Assembly (NCBI GenBank): GCA_043777315.1
Contig: JAYVPW010000039.1
Location: 1 to 64,000, forward strand
Direction: 5' to 3'
Length of the DNA stretch: 64,000 bases
Source of the DNA: CAIURC01 sp043777315
Lineage (GTDB): Bacteria > Verrucomicrobiota > Verrucomicrobiia > Chthoniobacterales > Chthoniobacteraceae
The position numbers and the translations under genes were made by a program. The notes under the pieces are model-generated. The model was given only the letters and a program-made list of their open reading frames with translations, made no database searches and was not told where the DNA came from. This document shows positions 15,037-24,669 of this stretch, in pieces. Within the stretch, counting starts at the first letter, position 1. Each line of letters begins with the position of its first letter.

Positions 15037-18000
15037 TTAGTCTGAAGGCAACTCGATTTTCCAGAACCAGAGCGGGTCGGCCTCGAAGAGTGCGGATGCC
15101 ATGTGTTCCCCAAGCTGGCGGTAGCTCTCCCACTGCGCTTCGTCGAAGAACTGATCCCCGGTCGCTTCGTGCGGAAATTCAGGATTGCTGGCCTGATACT
15201 GCAGGATGTCGGTGGTCTCGTCGCCAGTGACGGTTGCCTTGAGGTAGAGAAGCACGGAGCGGCGATGCGGGGCTGTCTGATACTTGACCCAAAAGAGCAT
15301 CGCGTGTTTCAGCGGCGGGGTCGCGATGGTGCCATCCTCGCCAATGATTGCCTTGAGATCGCCCAGCTTCGTGCCGACCAAATCCTGCACGGTTTTTGGC
15401 AGTCGTTTGATGTCCTCCGAGTCGAACGGCTCGATGCACGCGTCGAAGTCGATGCGCGCCTTTCGGGTGAGGTTCGCCAAGTCTTCAAACTGATACGACG
15501 GGTCTGCGCCGCCGTCGGTCACAATGATGCGCGGCACGCGACGGCGGATGAGTTCATAGGTCGCGAGGTTCTCGAAGAAGCCGCCGTCGGAGATATACCA
15601 GAACTGTTCCCAGGGTCCGGGATAGCGCGCGATCCATTCGGAAATGAGCAGCGCCTGCGGCGTGAACATCCACGGCAGCAGGTAGAGCAGACGGCGGAAG
15701 AACGTCATCTCCGGAAAACCCTGGCGTGCGGCTTCATTGATGCCGCTGTCCCACCAATAGCCGGTGCGAAGATTGGCCAGGCCGAAGAGCAGGCTGGTGC
15801 TGAGTTGGGTCGTCTGTCCTTGGCCCGGTCCGACGGCTGCGCCGGAGATGCCGATCCATTGGCGCAGCGAGAGGGTCTCGGCGTCATTGGTGGGCTGTCT
15901 CGTTTCGTCGAGCAAGGGATGATCGGAGCCCGGCATGTGTCCTACCGCCTCCAGGCGCGCCCGGCGATCACACCTCGGATCGCTCTGGCCGGCTCCGAAT
16001 CGTTGCGCCCAGCGGCTATGCCATTTCTCGCCGACGCTCACGCCGAGGGAACTCACCGCCATGTTCTCGCCCTTGCGGTCGCGATTGCCGCGCTGCGAAG
16101 TGAAATCAACGGTCTGGTTGACGGTGACGTTGATGAGATGCAGCGGACCGCCCGCTTCATACGGACGGTAGTCGCGAATCGAGTTCACATCGTCGCCCGA
16201 GATGACCTCGTTGATGTTCGCACCGTTCGGATGATGCCGCAGCGGATTCGACGCCCCGAGATAAGCCCGCGCCAGCCGCCCCGAGTAGGTCTGGGCCAGT
16301 GAGGAGCGATTGACGAAAGCGAGCGCGCTCGGAGTCGCCAGGATTCCTGAGATCACAATTGCGAGCGCCGTCGCGGCAAGGCCGACAACAAAGGCGGAAC
16401 CGCCTTGAAAGACCGCATGTGACGTGAAGGAATAGAACACGAGCGGCACGGTGAGCAGGACGATCGCGATCATTCCGGCTGCGAGTTCTTTCGAAAATAT
16501 CCGGCTGAGAGTGGACGGTGGCGTGAAGGTCTTGGGCTTGGACTTGGAGGCAAGGATATTGGCCGCGCCGCGCGCGATCGGGATCAGAGCGGCGAGGATT
16601 CCACCGAGCTTGGCGAAGGCAATGGTGTAGCTCTGGTTTTGCGCGAGCCATTCGTACAGGCCATGTCCTGCGGTATCGATCAGCGCGAAAGCCAGAGAGG
16701 CGGCGGCCACGATGAGAGCCAGCCCGAGATCATAGGTCAGATAAGTCCGGGTGCGGACGCGCTGTGTCTCCGGGCCACCGGTGCCAGCGGCTTCTTCGCG
16801 CGAGCGGCCGCGCCACCACGCCATTTCGACAAAGACGAAGGAGCTCAACAGTGAGAGCGCAATCGCCAGCGGTCCGATCGCGATCCCGTCCTTCACCCCG
16901 ACGTAAAGCAGGACGATCACCGCGATGAAAACGAGGGCCAGGGAAGGCCAGTGGTAGCGCTCGTGTTCATCTTGCGAAGCCAGCCAGTAACCAACGATGC
17001 GCGGCACGACGAGAAAGAGCAGGACGAGCTCGAAAAGGATAAACCAAGGGCTCCAGAAGACTCCGAGCGCGGCGTGCAGCAGATGCCCGACGGGAAGGTC
17101 TGCCTTACCGGGAAGCGCGAATCCAACCACCGTGATCCCTTTGTCAAAGACCCCGTAGCGGACCGCATTCGCGAGGCCAAACATGGCAAAGATCAGCACG
17201 CCGACGACGAAGTGGACGCTCAGCAAATTGCGCAGGAAGACCGCGAGATTGAAGTGCGCGTCGCCGCTGCCGGAGGGCGCGATGTAGTTGCCGCTTTTAC
17301 GCAGCCACTCGATCTCCTTCGAGTCGGACGCATTCAGTTCGTGTTCGACGCGGTCAGCCGCGGGCAGGTGTGTGTGCCGCGTGCCGCCGGAAAGCGCGGT
17401 GTGCCGCATGCGGTCGTAGAACCGGCCGACAAAGGCGCCGACATAGCCGCCGCCGGAGACGGTCGAAAGGAAGTCGATTTTCCGCAGCCATTTGGCCCGC
17501 GCCATCGCCTGCAGGACGCCAATATTGAGTGTCGCGCTGCGGACTCCTCCGCCGGAAATGCCGAAGCCGGCAAGGTCGTCGGGCCATTCCCCGGCATTCG
17601 CGATCGCCGAGTTCTTCGCCTCGGTCCTGGTCCGTTTCGATTTCGGGATCAGCTCATCGCGGCGCAGGTCGATCGCCGCGGCTTCCGCCGCGCGCAAGTC
17701 GCGCGGATACACGGCGGTGTCGCGCGGGGTGGATTTCGCACGCTCGGACACGGCGTCCTGAAGAATCACGTCGGCGGCTTTTTCGCTCGAGACGTAGATG
17801 TTCGTCACGATGAAGTAGCCCGGGATTTTTGGAAAAATGGATGCGTCCACGACGCGCAACCCATCCACACCGCGGACGCGGAAACGGCTGTCGAGCACGG
17901 CATTTCCATCGTCGTCCGGACCCATCCGGCAGCTCCCGCAGGCATGGTGGCCCCATGCTTCGCGGCGGATCCAATCCCGCAACATTGGCTCATCGTTTTC

Positions 18001-19887
18001 GGGCACTTCCCGCAGGCCCGGCGACGCTTCACCTTTCACCACGAGGTGCGCGTATTTTGCGATGCCGCGGACAAATCTCACGCCATCGACAAGAGCATCG
18101 AGATCAGGATCATCGTTCTCCTTTCCGGGATGCGAGGTCTCCTGGAAGTAGTGAAAATTGATCTCCGGCGGATCGAGCGGATTGGCGCTGCGCAGTTCCA
18201 CGGTGCCGTCGCGATTGCGCGTCTGCGCCTTGAGAATGGCCCAGGTGAAGAGCCGGCGGAAATCTTTGGGATACAACGACTGCACGTTCGAGTAGCCGGG
18301 TTGGTAGCCTTTGAACGGCAGTGGGATGCCAAAGATGAACAGATCGGGCTGCGGCAGGTCGGGCGCCGAACGCTTGAGGATGCCGATGACAGAACCGTTG
18401 CTGGCATACAAGCCGGTGCCCTGGTCGCGCCATTGCGTGAGGAAAGGATCGGGGCCGGCGGGCGGCTTCGGCAGGGCAAAGTCGGCACCTTCGAGCAGGC
18501 TGAAATTCCCCTCCATTTCACTGAGGACCGTGACCTCGTAGCGGTCGTGTAAATTCAGACCGACTCCCGGTAGGTGGACGCGGCAGTCGATCTTGTGCGG
18601 CTTGAGTTTCTCGGCGTCCCCGATGCCTGAGAGCATCAGGATTTGCGGGGTATTGAAGGCCCCGCCGCTCAGGATGATTTCGCCGCCATTCGCCTCCCCG
18701 CCTTTCAGGTAAATTTTCTCCCGCAAAGCGGTCGGCGGCGGCAACGGGTGCGGGTGCGCGCCGTAGATTTGTCGTCCGCGGAGAATCTCCACGCCAATGG
18801 CCCGCGGCTTCTTTGGACTGGCCGGCGGGACAGCCGCGGCGACGTCCTCGAACAGCACTTGGGTGACGAAACATTCCGTCCAAATCACGATTTCGCCCAC
18901 CGAGGCCGCGGCCTCGATGCGCCCGGCGGTGCGATGAGTTGCCGCTTCTGCTTTCAGCTCGGCTTGGGTCTCGAGAAGAAACTCGCGGGGACTGGAACGA
19001 TGCCCGCGCTTCGCCAGCGAAGGTGTCCCATGCTCGAGGCTCGTCCCATTTTTCCCACACACCGCGAGCGGGATGAGGGCGAGTCCTTCCGGGCTTTCAG
19101 CCTGAGTCCGCGCATGGTTCGGATCGAGGCTTTGCTTGATTCTACCGCGCAGGAAATGGCGGGCGAAAGTGAAGTAGCGATCGATCCCGACACGCTCGGC
19201 CTGGCGCAGCGCGGACTTGATCATCTTGAGAAGCTGGCCGTCGTGAACGCCAAGCGTGATGTCGGCCACGCTGGTGCGCAGCCAGCCATCGAAGCCGTGC
19301 CGGCCGGCGGTGTAATCCCGCCCGCGTCCGAACAGCCAGCGGATGTTATCCTGCAAGCGAGGCCACCAGCCGGTGGGCGGGGCCGCGGGACGATCGACGT
19401 ATTCGTTGCGCTCGAGGCGCTGGAAATACGGGCGCATCACTTCCGCGCGCCATGAGTCGTCGGCGAGAAAATCCGCAAGGTCATCCCAGTCGGAATCCGG
19501 CCCGGCGATGGTGATCATCGCGTTGTGGATCGTGCATCCGCCGAGCGCCGCGGCGCGCGGATAGAAGACGCCGCGACCCGTCGGATCTTTGGAATCCGAG
19601 GGCTTGGTCGGATCGGGATTGGGCGGCGGATTCGAGTAGTGTTTGACAAAGAACTGCCAGCTATGATCCGGGTCTTCGCTCGTCGGCCCGTGAAAGGAGG
19701 GCACTTCGCTGATTTCCCTCGCATGATCGGTCGGTGGACGGGTCGAAAAGTCAGAACCTGCTTCGATGACCAAGACACGACTTCCTTTCAAAGCGAGACG
19801 CGCGGCCAGCGGTCCGCCGCCCGCTCCTGAACCGACGACGATGTAATCAAACTCCGCGGTGGCAAGAAGGCTGGAATCAGAGATCAT
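15037..19887 (-). CDS. GMC oxidoreductase fused to a multi-pass membrane patatin phospholipase
   Basis: 1616 residues in one uninterrupted frame. Residues 12-710 form a complete GMC flavoenzyme: FAD motif GSGAGG (19-24), IEAGSDF, GGAFNTPQILMLSGIG (408-423), and the C-terminal HHACGSCRMG then VVDASIFPKIPGYFIVTNIY. After a charged linker, residues 770-1600 form a patatin-like esterase: oxyanion GISGGGVRSATL, nucleophile Ser811 in STVSGGGY, and the catalytic Asp in SDGGFFEN (1434-1436). About eight hydrophobic segments (roughly 885-1185) lie between nucleophile and Asp. GMC enzymes oxidise alcohols or sterols and patatins hydrolyse acyl esters, so coupled lipid ester cleavage and alcohol oxidation at a membrane is a reasonable inference. 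Neighbours are a cytochrome c and DUF4331. Confidence 0.9.
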   Translation of the reverse strand: MISDSSLLATAEFDYIVVGSGAGGGPLAARLALKGSRVLVIEAGSDFSTRPPTDHAREISEVPSFHGPTSEDPDHSWQFFVKHYSNPPPNPDPTKPSDSKDPTGRGVFYPRAAALGGCTIHNAMITIAGPDSDWDDLADFLADDSWRAEVMRPYFQRLERNEYVDRPAAPPTGWWPRLQDNIRWLFGRGRDYTAGRHGFDGWLRTSVADITLGVHDGQLLKMIKSALRQAERVGIDRYFTFARHFLRGRIKQSLDPNHARTQAESPEGLALIPLAVCGKNGTSLEHGTPSLAKRGHRSSPREFLLETQAELKAEAATHRTAGRIEAAASVGEIVIWTECFVTQVLFEDVAAAVPPASPKKPRAIGVEILRGRQIYGAHPHPLPPPTALREKIYLKGGEANGGEIILSGGAFNTPQILMLSGIGDAEKLKPHKIDCRVHLPGVGLNLHDRYEVTVLSEMEGNFSLLEGADFALPKPPAGPDPFLTQWRDQGTGLYASNGSVIGILKRSAPDLPQPDLFIFGIPLPFKGYQPGYSNVQSLYPKDFRRLFTWAILKAQTRNRDGTVELRSANPLDPPEINFHYFQETSHPGKENDDPDLDALVDGVRFVRGIAKYAHLVVKGEASPGLREVPENDEPMLRDWIRREAWGHHACGSCRMGPDDDGNAVLDSRFRVRGVDGLRVVDASIFPKIPGYFIVTNIYVSSEKAADVILQDAVSERAKSTPRDTAVYPRDLRAAEAAAIDLRRDELIPKSKRTRTEAKNSAIANAGEWPDDLAGFGISGGGVRSATLNIGVLQAMARAKWLRKIDFLSTVSGGGYVGAFVGRFYDRMRHTALSGGTRHTHLPAADRVEHELNASDSKEIEWLRKSGNYIAPSGSGDAHFNLAVFLRNLLSVHFVVGVLIFAMFGLANAVRYGVFDKGITVVGFALPGKADLPVGHLLHAALGVFWSPWFILFELVLLFLVVPRIVGYWLASQDEHERYHWPSLALVFIAVIVLLYVGVKDGIAIGPLAIALSLLSSFVFVEMAWWRGRSREEAAGTGGPETQRVRTRTYLTYDLGLALIVAAASLAFALIDTAGHGLYEWLAQNQSYTIAFAKLGGILAALIPIARGAANILASKSKPKTFTPPSTLSRIFSKELAAGMIAIVLLTVPLVFYSFTSHAVFQGGSAFVVGLAATALAIVISGILATPSALAFVNRSSLAQTYSGRLARAYLGASNPLRHHPNGANINEVISGDDVNSIRDYRPYEAGGPLHLINVTVNQTVDFTSQRGNRDRKGENMAVSSLGVSVGEKWHSRWAQRFGAGQSDPRCDRRARLEAVGHMPGSDHPLLDETRQPTNDAETLSLRQWIGISGAAVGPGQGQTTQLSTSLLFGLANLRTGYWWDSGINEAARQGFPEMTFFRRLLYLLPWMFTPQALLISEWIARYPGPWEQFWYISDGGFFENLATYELIRRRVPRIIVTDGGADPSYQFEDLANLTRKARIDFDACIEPFDSEDIKRLPKTVQDLVGTKLGDLKAIIGEDGTIATPPLKHAMLFWVKYQTAPHRRSVLLYLKATVTGDETTDILQYQASNPEFPHEATGDQFFDEAQWESYRQLGEHMASALFEADPLWFWKIELPSD

Positions 19888-20191
19888 AAGTTAGTGAATG
19901 GCCGGCATAGAGCGTGTTATGCTACCTCACGTCGGTAGCTATCGGGAGCACCAAGGGTGCGTTGACAAGCCAGCCCAGGGCAACGCCCTGGGTCTTAAGA
20001 AAAAAATAACGAAGCCCTGAAAGGGCGAAAGAGTCGGGTGTGATTCGATCCGATTCTCCCGCCTTTTCAGGGCTTGCAACTCGGGGGATGCAGACCCAGG
20101 GCGTTGCCCTGGGCTGGCTTGTTTCGGGCCTTTGGCCCGCCAGCGCGGTGTCTTGGCGAAAGTGCATGACAGGTTCCAGAATGATGGGCGG
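19888..20191. repeat. Intergenic region with a 28-bp perfect inverted repeat (19966-20121)
   Basis: CAAGCCAGCCCAGGGCAACG (28 bases in all, 19966-19993) is repeated exactly in inverted orientation at 20094-20121. Inside, AGCCCTGAAAGGGC and GCCTTTTCAGGGCT form a second pair. Such a nested inverted repeat is typical of a non-autonomous mobile or REP-like element. Nothing else was seen between the cytochrome and the GMC-patatin gene. Confidence 0.85.
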
Positions 20192-23071
20192 TCAAAAGGT
20201 CTTGAGCAGTTCGATGACTGCTTCCTTGTCGGCGTCGCTCATCGCCTTGAACCATTCAAAGTAGTGTCCTTTATCCATGACAAAGTCCGGGCAGCGGCTG
20301 ACCTTCATGAGTTCCGGCGCGATCTTCTCCCGCATGACCCGCTGTGAGTCCTCTTCGCTCAGATGCTTGGACTCGATCTCCGCGAGCGTCTCGAGCGCGA
20401 GCTTCACCGTCGATTTCAGGGTCGCCGGATCGGCCTCGGGATTCAGGTTGGCGAGCAGACTGACTGGCGTGCCTTTTGGGATCGGTCCGAGGCGGACATC
20501 GCCCAGCCGCCCGGCGAGGAAATAGAGCAGGAATCCGATGACCAAACCCAGGACGGCGGCGGTGTAGCCCAGCCACCGAGCCAGGAATTTTCGCCGGAGA
20601 ACCGTGCTCGGCTCGCGGTCCGTTTTTCGTCCCACGAAAATGAGACAGGCAAACCCGGCGACCAACAGCACAGCACTGGGCAACCACAGATGGCGGAGCC
20701 TCTTCACACTCGGAAAGTATGCCCGCAGTTTCATGAGTCCCGGTAGCTTCGCCACGATGGAAGGAACCTGCTCGCCGGGCAGGTTCAGGTAGGTCACTTG
20801 CGGGGTGCGCCAGATGAGTCCGTGATCGCGCGCCAGCCTTTCCGGTGTTGCGTCGTTGTAGCTCGAGCTGCTGGTCCGAGGGGTCAGGAGGAGCAACTTG
20901 CGCATGGCATCATCGAACGCTTCCAGCCGCCCGTCGAGAGAGGGATCGCTGTTGTATTTTCCGAGACTGTTGTTGTGCAGCAGTGGCGCGGTGGCCCAGA
21001 TGGAAATCAACGAAGGCACGCGATAAAATCCCACTCCCCCGCCACCGGTCGGAGCCTGGGTGGTCTTGTGCCGGGGTGTGAACGTATCCTCGCCGCCATC
21101 CTTTCCGCGGAAGGGATTGAAGTAGGTGATCGAACCGACGGACGGCATGTCTTGATAGCTCGCGGAGGTGAAGTCCTCCCACATGTGTCCGCGAATGCCA
21201 TTGGTCGCCATGGCCCGGGCGGAGTTGGTGCGGACGAGCGTGACTGGTATCCGGTAGTCGGTGGAGAGATAGTTCCCACGCCAGAAATCAGGTAACTCGA
21301 CCTGTTCCTCCGCCCATTTCAGGTAGCCGGCATCGCTCAGCCAGTGACCGGGATCGTGATCCCACGGCTCTCCTTTCGCCGCCCAGTCCGCCAGCTCTTT
21401 CTGTCGCAAGGGTGTCTGGATGCTCGAGTGACAAACGATGCAGTTCTGCGCGAACACCTTTCGCCCGCGAGCCAGCTTGGTCACGTCAATGACTCGCGCT
21501 TTCTGCCGCTGGCTGAGTTCTGAGACATCGACGCTTTGCGCTTTCTCCGCGCCACCTCGCGCGGCGAGCAACGGCATCGGCGGGGTGATCTTGAGAAAGT
21601 AATCCCGCAGCGGGGCTACCCGTTCCTGCGTTGCCTGCCAATAGACAGAATGGGCGCTGCAATCATTGATCCGAAACGGCTTCTGCGGTTGAAAGCCAAC
21701 CAAAGGTTTGTGCAGCAAAATCCACTGTTCCCAGAAGGTGCCGATATTCAAATAAACCCGCGCCAACGCACCCCACGGGCCGATGGAATCCGCGCCGTCG
21801 AACAGAATCCGCGGGACCGGTCGGGTGATGTCGTTGGACGCACGCAGCGGCTCGAGCAGGTTCGCTTTCGCAAAGGTGTCCCATAGCTCTTGCGGAACTT
21901 TGTCGTGGGTCGCGGGATCGAGAAATTCGAGCGCGTGCGTGACAGGATTGCGCTCCCAGACGTGCGCGTCTTTCGACCCCGCCGCGAGTGTCTCGGAAGG
22001 ATCACCCCAAATTCCGGGCTGGGTCTTGCTGGCGCCGTAGATGCGCTCGGGCGGGTTGATCAACGCGCGCACGACACGCTGCGGCACGTTGAAAATCGCA
22101 TTCATCGCATTCGGGTTGTTGATGTTATCCGAGGCGATGAGCGACGTATCGACGGTGCCGGGGGGCTGACTGTCGAGCAGGTGATAGACAAAGCTATCCT
22201 TTGGCAGAAGGTTGCCGAAAATCGCCCGGACACGCAGATACTGGGCGCCGATGTTGCCGGAGATATTGTCCCAGCGTGGCTCGGCCAGGTTCGCCGGCGG
22301 AATCAGCGGATGAAAGGACGCGTGGCAAAAGGCGCAACTCATGCCAACCCGATACGGGCGCACCAGGTCTGGATCATTGTAGTAGGTCGGATCGTCGTAG
22401 TAGCGTTTCGCATCCCACTTGTCTTTGGCATCCGCGAACCTGGGGTTGTCGAAAATACGCAAGCCAATGACGCCACTGGAACGCCCATAGATTTTCTCGG
22501 GAACCTTGTCAGCCGGAGTCTCCGACGGGACATCAATCCAGAGTCCATATTGATCCGGCTTTGATGCCTGTTTCATCCCCGGCTCATTGATGACACCGGC
22601 ACTGTTGAACCGTGTCGCGCGGGTGCGGCTGTCCACCAGTTTCAAAAGATCGGTAAAGCCGTAGCTGTTGCCCGCCAGCCAATCCCAGAAGCCTTCGTTG
22701 CCACCGCACCACAGCATCCAGGTGTTGCGACCTAAGACTTCATTCGGCGTTTCGACGACATCGGCGAGCTGGATCCCCGCCGGAGGCACGGGTGGCGCGG
22801 CGGCGGCGGCCGGTTTTTTGTCGAGCAACTGATAGACCGGGAGACTACTCACTTTCCCATCTAGGCCGGTCGCGATCACGTCCATTCCGCGGAGGTAGTT
22901 CACCTTGTCCTTGGTCACTTCGTAGCGGAAGGAGCTGGCGTCCATCCCTCGCACGATCGCCTCGTCGTCGGGCACGACATCCCTGGCGTTGGCTTTCGCG
23001 CAAAAAACGGCGTCGGTGGAAAAGACCAGCGTGAGGGCAAACAGGGAGCGCAGAGCCAGGCGTCGTAGCAT
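20192..23071 (-). CDS. Membrane-anchored two-heme cytochrome c protein
   Basis: 959 residues with a signal peptide (MLRRLALRSLFALTLVFSTD, cleavage near ANA). Two c-type heme sites are present: CAFCH (246-250) and CIVCH (544-548); the second is followed by YRVPSLISIWATAPLLHNNS, a segment shared with di-heme cytochrome/peroxidase-like proteins. Two C-terminal membrane segments lie near 796-814 and 833-853. It is therefore exported and anchored. It is upstream of the GMC-patatin gene on the same strand, suggesting it receives electrons from the flavoenzyme or from its product; this is inference. Confidence 0.85.
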   Translation of the reverse strand: MLRRLALRSLFALTLVFSTDAVFCAKANARDVVPDDEAIVRGMDASSFRYEVTKDKVNYLRGMDVIATGLDGKVSSLPVYQLLDKKPAAAAAPPVPPAGIQLADVVETPNEVLGRNTWMLWCGGNEGFWDWLAGNSYGFTDLLKLVDSRTRATRFNSAGVINEPGMKQASKPDQYGLWIDVPSETPADKVPEKIYGRSSGVIGLRIFDNPRFADAKDKWDAKRYYDDPTYYNDPDLVRPYRVGMSCAFCHASFHPLIPPANLAEPRWDNISGNIGAQYLRVRAIFGNLLPKDSFVYHLLDSQPPGTVDTSLIASDNINNPNAMNAIFNVPQRVVRALINPPERIYGASKTQPGIWGDPSETLAAGSKDAHVWERNPVTHALEFLDPATHDKVPQELWDTFAKANLLEPLRASNDITRPVPRILFDGADSIGPWGALARVYLNIGTFWEQWILLHKPLVGFQPQKPFRINDCSAHSVYWQATQERVAPLRDYFLKITPPMPLLAARGGAEKAQSVDVSELSQRQKARVIDVTKLARGRKVFAQNCIVCHSSIQTPLRQKELADWAAKGEPWDHDPGHWLSDAGYLKWAEEQVELPDFWRGNYLSTDYRIPVTLVRTNSARAMATNGIRGHMWEDFTSASYQDMPSVGSITYFNPFRGKDGGEDTFTPRHKTTQAPTGGGGVGFYRVPSLISIWATAPLLHNNSLGKYNSDPSLDGRLEAFDDAMRKLLLLTPRTSSSSYNDATPERLARDHGLIWRTPQVTYLNLPGEQVPSIVAKLPGLMKLRAYFPSVKRLRHLWLPSAVLLVAGFACLIFVGRKTDREPSTVLRRKFLARWLGYTAAVLGLVIGFLLYFLAGRLGDVRLGPIPKGTPVSLLANLNPEADPATLKSTVKLALETLAEIESKHLSEEDSQRVMREKIAPELMKVSRCPDFVMDKGHYFEWFKAMSDADKEAVIELLKTF

Positions 23072-23242
23072 AGAAAGTGGAAGTTTTCCCGCTCGCGCAC
23101 CGCTTCAACGCGAAAGGGACGCGCCATTTCTAAGTTCGCGGGCGATGGGGTCTATAGGGACAAACCCCCCATCTACCGGGCGATGCCCGATCACGATGGC
23201 CTTATCCAAATGAGCGGTCGCGACCTCTAATCAGTCGGGCCG

Positions 23243-24646
23243 ATGCGGGTGGATGATGCGGTGAATCACATTTTTCAGGGCCATCGCTTGGGTATTGGAT
23301 TTCTGCGCCTTTTTCCTCGAAGCGTGGGTGCTTTTGCCGTGATCTTTTCGGGAGGCATTGCCGCGCGTGCGCAGCCGGTCAGCTTTAAAACTGAGATTGC
23401 GCCGCTGCTGCATCGGCGGTGTGCGGCCTGTCACGGCGAGGAGAGTGCGAAGGGCGGCTATCGGCTCGATTCTTTCGCCCGCCTGAAGAAATCCGGCGAC
23501 AGCGAGCTGCCTCCGCTGGTTTTGGGAAAGTCGGGAGAGTCCGAGCTTTACAACCTGCTCGTGGAGCCTGACGCGAACGATCGGATGCCGCAGAAAGCGG
23601 ACGCTTTGCCGGCGGAGGAAATCGCGCTGGTGCGACGCTGGATCGACGAAGGCGCGGGACTCGATGCCGGCTCGGCGGAGACGCCGCTGGCGGAGTTCGC
23701 GCGCGCGACTTTGCTCCGCGCGGCTCCCGAGAAATATGCGCATCCGGCACCGGTGACGGCGCTCGCCTTCAGCCCGGACAGCACGCAGCTCGCGGTCGCC
23801 GGCTTTTACGAAATCACCGTCTGGGAGGTGGCGACGGGCGCGCTCGTGCGACGCATCGGCGGCTTGCCGGAGCGCATCACCTCGATCGCGTGGAATGCGA
23901 AACGCAATCTGCTCGCGGTGGCGGGCGGCTCGCCGGCGCAGTGGGGCACGGTCGCGCTCATCGACCCGGCGGCGGGGTTCAAAGTGCAACTGCTCTGCGA
24001 TCTCCCGGAGACCGCGCTTTCCGTCGCGTTCAGTCCCGACGGCGCGCGGCTGGCGGCGGGTGGCGGCGATCGCACGATTCGTTTTTTCGAGACGAAGTCA
24101 GGCCGGCCGACGCGTGTGCTGCGGCAACATGCGGAATGGGTGCAATCGGTGGCGTTCAGCGCCGACGGGGAGCACCTCGTCTCGGCGAGCCGCGACCGCA
24201 CGGTGCGCGTGTTCAACGCGGCGACCGGCGGACTCGAGGCGACGGATACGGAGCATGAAGCGGGGGTGCTGGCCGCGACTTTTTCGCTGAGAGGAACGAA
24301 GGTTTTTTCCGCGGAACGAAAGAAAGCGGTCCGGCTGGCGGAGGCGGATTTGGAAAAGTCGAAGAGCATCGAAATCGGCGCGCTCGTGCAGACGCTGGCG
24401 CTCTCGCCCGCGGGCTTGGTGACCGGTGGTGCCGACGGCTCGGTGCGGGTGCATCAGGTCTCCGATCACCAGCAGCTTTTCACCCTCGCGGGACACCGCG
24501 ACTGCATCGATGCGCTGGCCGTCAGCCGGTCGGGGACGCTCGCCAGCGGCAGCCACGACGGCGTGGTTTGCGTGTGGGATTTGGCCTGCGGGACGTGGAC
24601 TCAGCGGTTCACTCCGAGCCCGGGCTGGGACGCGCCGCTGCGCTGA
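23243..24646 (+). CDS. Planctomycete-type cytochrome c domain with WD40 repeats
   Basis: 467 residues: a hydrophobic export segment (SVGAFAVIFSGGIAARAQP), a cytochrome domain (PLLHRRCAACHGEESAKGGY, heme site CAACH at 60-64, and ANDRMPQKADALPAEEIALV), then about seven WD40 blades (VTALAFSPDSTQLAVAGF, VQSVAFSADGEHLVSASRDR, IDALAVSRSGTLASGSHDGV). This architecture is typical of PVC bacteria. The partner surface is likely the beta-propeller; the redox role is unknown. It is divergent from the two-heme cytochrome and convergent with the kinase gene. Confidence 0.88.
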   Translation: MRVDDAVNHIFQGHRLGIGFLRLFPRSVGAFAVIFSGGIAARAQPVSFKTEIAPLLHRRCAACHGEESAKGGYRLDSFARLKKSGDSELPPLVLGKSGESELYNLLVEPDANDRMPQKADALPAEEIALVRRWIDEGAGLDAGSAETPLAEFARATLLRAAPEKYAHPAPVTALAFSPDSTQLAVAGFYEITVWEVATGALVRRIGGLPERITSIAWNAKRNLLAVAGGSPAQWGTVALIDPAAGFKVQLLCDLPETALSVAFSPDGARLAAGGGDRTIRFFETKSGRPTRVLRQHAEWVQSVAFSADGEHLVSASRDRTVRVFNAATGGLEATDTEHEAGVLAATFSLRGTKVFSAERKKAVRLAEADLEKSKSIEIGALVQTLALSPAGLVTGGADGSVRVHQVSDHQQLFTLAGHRDCIDALAVSRSGTLASGSHDGVVCVWDLACGTWTQRFTPSPGWDAPLR

Positions 24647-24669
24647 AACCTGACTCCAGCGCGCAATTC

